A stretch of DNA of 6,139 nt from Candidatus Melainabacteria bacterium. GTDB taxonomy: Bacteria > Actinomycetota > Actinomycetes > Mycobacteriales > Pseudonocardiaceae. Both the position numbers and the translations under genes were made by a program. Positions 5,621 through 6,139 of this stretch are shown here, in pieces. Positions within the stretch are counted from its first letter, which is position 1. The number at the start of each line of letters is the position of its first letter. The notes below the pieces were generated by a model that saw nothing but the letters and a program-made list of their open reading frames with translations, made no database searches and was not told where the DNA came from. Location: assembly GCA_903970565.1 (NCBI GenBank), contig CAJCJE010000269.1, forward strand, positions 1-6,139, given 5' to 3'.

Positions 5621-6124
5621 GTGAACGAGCCGATTCTGGCGCTCCGCGGCGTGAACAAGAGTTTCGGCCCGGTTCACGTGTTGCACGATGTGGACTTCGT
5701 GGTCCGAGCCGGTGAGGTGGCCGCGCTGGTCGGTGACAACGGCGCCGGCAAGTCGACCCTGGTCAAATGCATCGCCGGCATCCACCCGGTGGACAGCGGC
5801 GAGATGGTCTTCAACGGCAAGCCGGTGTCCATCCACGGCCCGAGGGACGCGGCCGACCTGGGCATCGAGGTCGTCTACCAGGACCTCGCGCTGTGCGACA
5901 ACCTCGACATCGTGCAGAACATGTTCCTCGGTCGGGAACGAGGATCGGGCTTCATGCTCGACGAGGCCGGGATGGAACTGGCCGCGCGCAAGACCCTGGC
6001 CTCGCTGTCGGTGCGCACGGTGAAGTCGGTGCGTACCCCCGTCGCGTCGCTGTCCGGTGGTCAGCGGCAGACCGTGGCCATCGCCAAGTCCGTGCTGTGG
6101 GACAGCAAGGTCGTGCTGCTGGAC
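5621..6124 (+). CDS. xylG: Sugar ABC transporter ATP-binding protein, N-terminal part (truncated at contig end)
   Basis: This is the cytoplasmic ATPase of a xylose/ribose-type importer; 168 genuine residues are visible. The first nucleotide-binding domain shows Walker A GDNGAGKST (38-46), Q-loop YQDLALCDNLDIVQNMFLGRE (86-106, Gln87), ABC signature LSGGQRQ (144-150) and Walker B VVLLD (164-168). The reading then stops making biological sense: the expected E-P-T after LLD is replaced by RSEEH, encoded by sequencing-adapter bases, so the true gene continues beyond the contig. Full-length sugar ATPases of the XylG/RbsA group have two such domains and about 500 residues, while some actinobacterial versions have one domain of about 260; which applies here cannot be seen. 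The gene follows xylF by 143 bp on the same strand. The membrane permease (xylH) is expected next. Confidence 0.92.
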
Positions 6125-6139
6125 AGATCGGAAGAGCAC
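6125..6139 (+). other. Illumina TruSeq adapter sequence (artefact)
   Basis: AGATCGGAAGAGCAC is identical to the first 15 bases of the standard Illumina TruSeq read-through adapter and occupies the last bases of the window. It breaks xylG exactly where the near-invariant Walker B glutamate should be. It is not genomic DNA. Confidence 0.95.

Noticed and set aside
5540..6139. A 199-codon minus-strand frame opposite xylG
   Set aside because: It is antisense to clear Walker A, signature and Walker B motifs, and its apparent start lies in the adapter bases.

Overview
This window looks like chromosomal DNA from a high-GC actinobacterium. G or C dominates third codon positions, GTG and TTG starts are used, and DUF3039 is an actinobacterial family. 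The protein flavour suggests Pseudonocardiaceae (Amycolatopsis-like), but that placement is inference. The last 15 bases equal the start of the Illumina TruSeq adapter and interrupt a conserved ATPase motif, so the right edge is almost certainly a contig end carrying untrimmed adapter.

Left block (1-1877): the 5' part of psuG (pseudouridine-5'-phosphate glycosidase) runs leftward out of the window. It is divergent, by only 26 bp, from a small DUF3039 protein with a Cys/His pattern. The DUF3039 gene converges on a YihY/BrkB-type six-helix membrane protein gene (minus strand). A hairpin spanning the 24-bp gap could terminate both.

Middle block (1878-4066): about 300 bp upstream of yihY hold what reads as a decayed, frameshifted Uma2-family nuclease C-terminus on the plus strand. 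Next comes a full-length SF2 DEAD/DEAH-type helicase (best start TTG at 2333, 577 aa) with all main helicase motifs.

Right block (4067-6139): a 286-bp intergenic region carries a recognisable promoter overlaid by two tandem 19-bp palindromes of the form ATGTTGT-N5-ACAACAT. It drives xylF, a xylose-type sugar-binding lipoprotein. A 17-bp-stem hairpin follows, then the truncated xylG ATPase gene. The three parts form a sugar-uptake operon: an operator pair for a probable sugar-responsive repressor (ROK-type is my best guess), a binding protein, and an ATPase whose permease partner would lie beyond the contig end. The xylF-xylG hairpin is well placed to keep binding-protein mRNA in excess over ATPase mRNA.

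I see no CRISPR array, tRNA, rRNA, insertion sequence or complete defence system. The least explained items are the tandem operator, the intercistronic hairpin and the nuclease relic.
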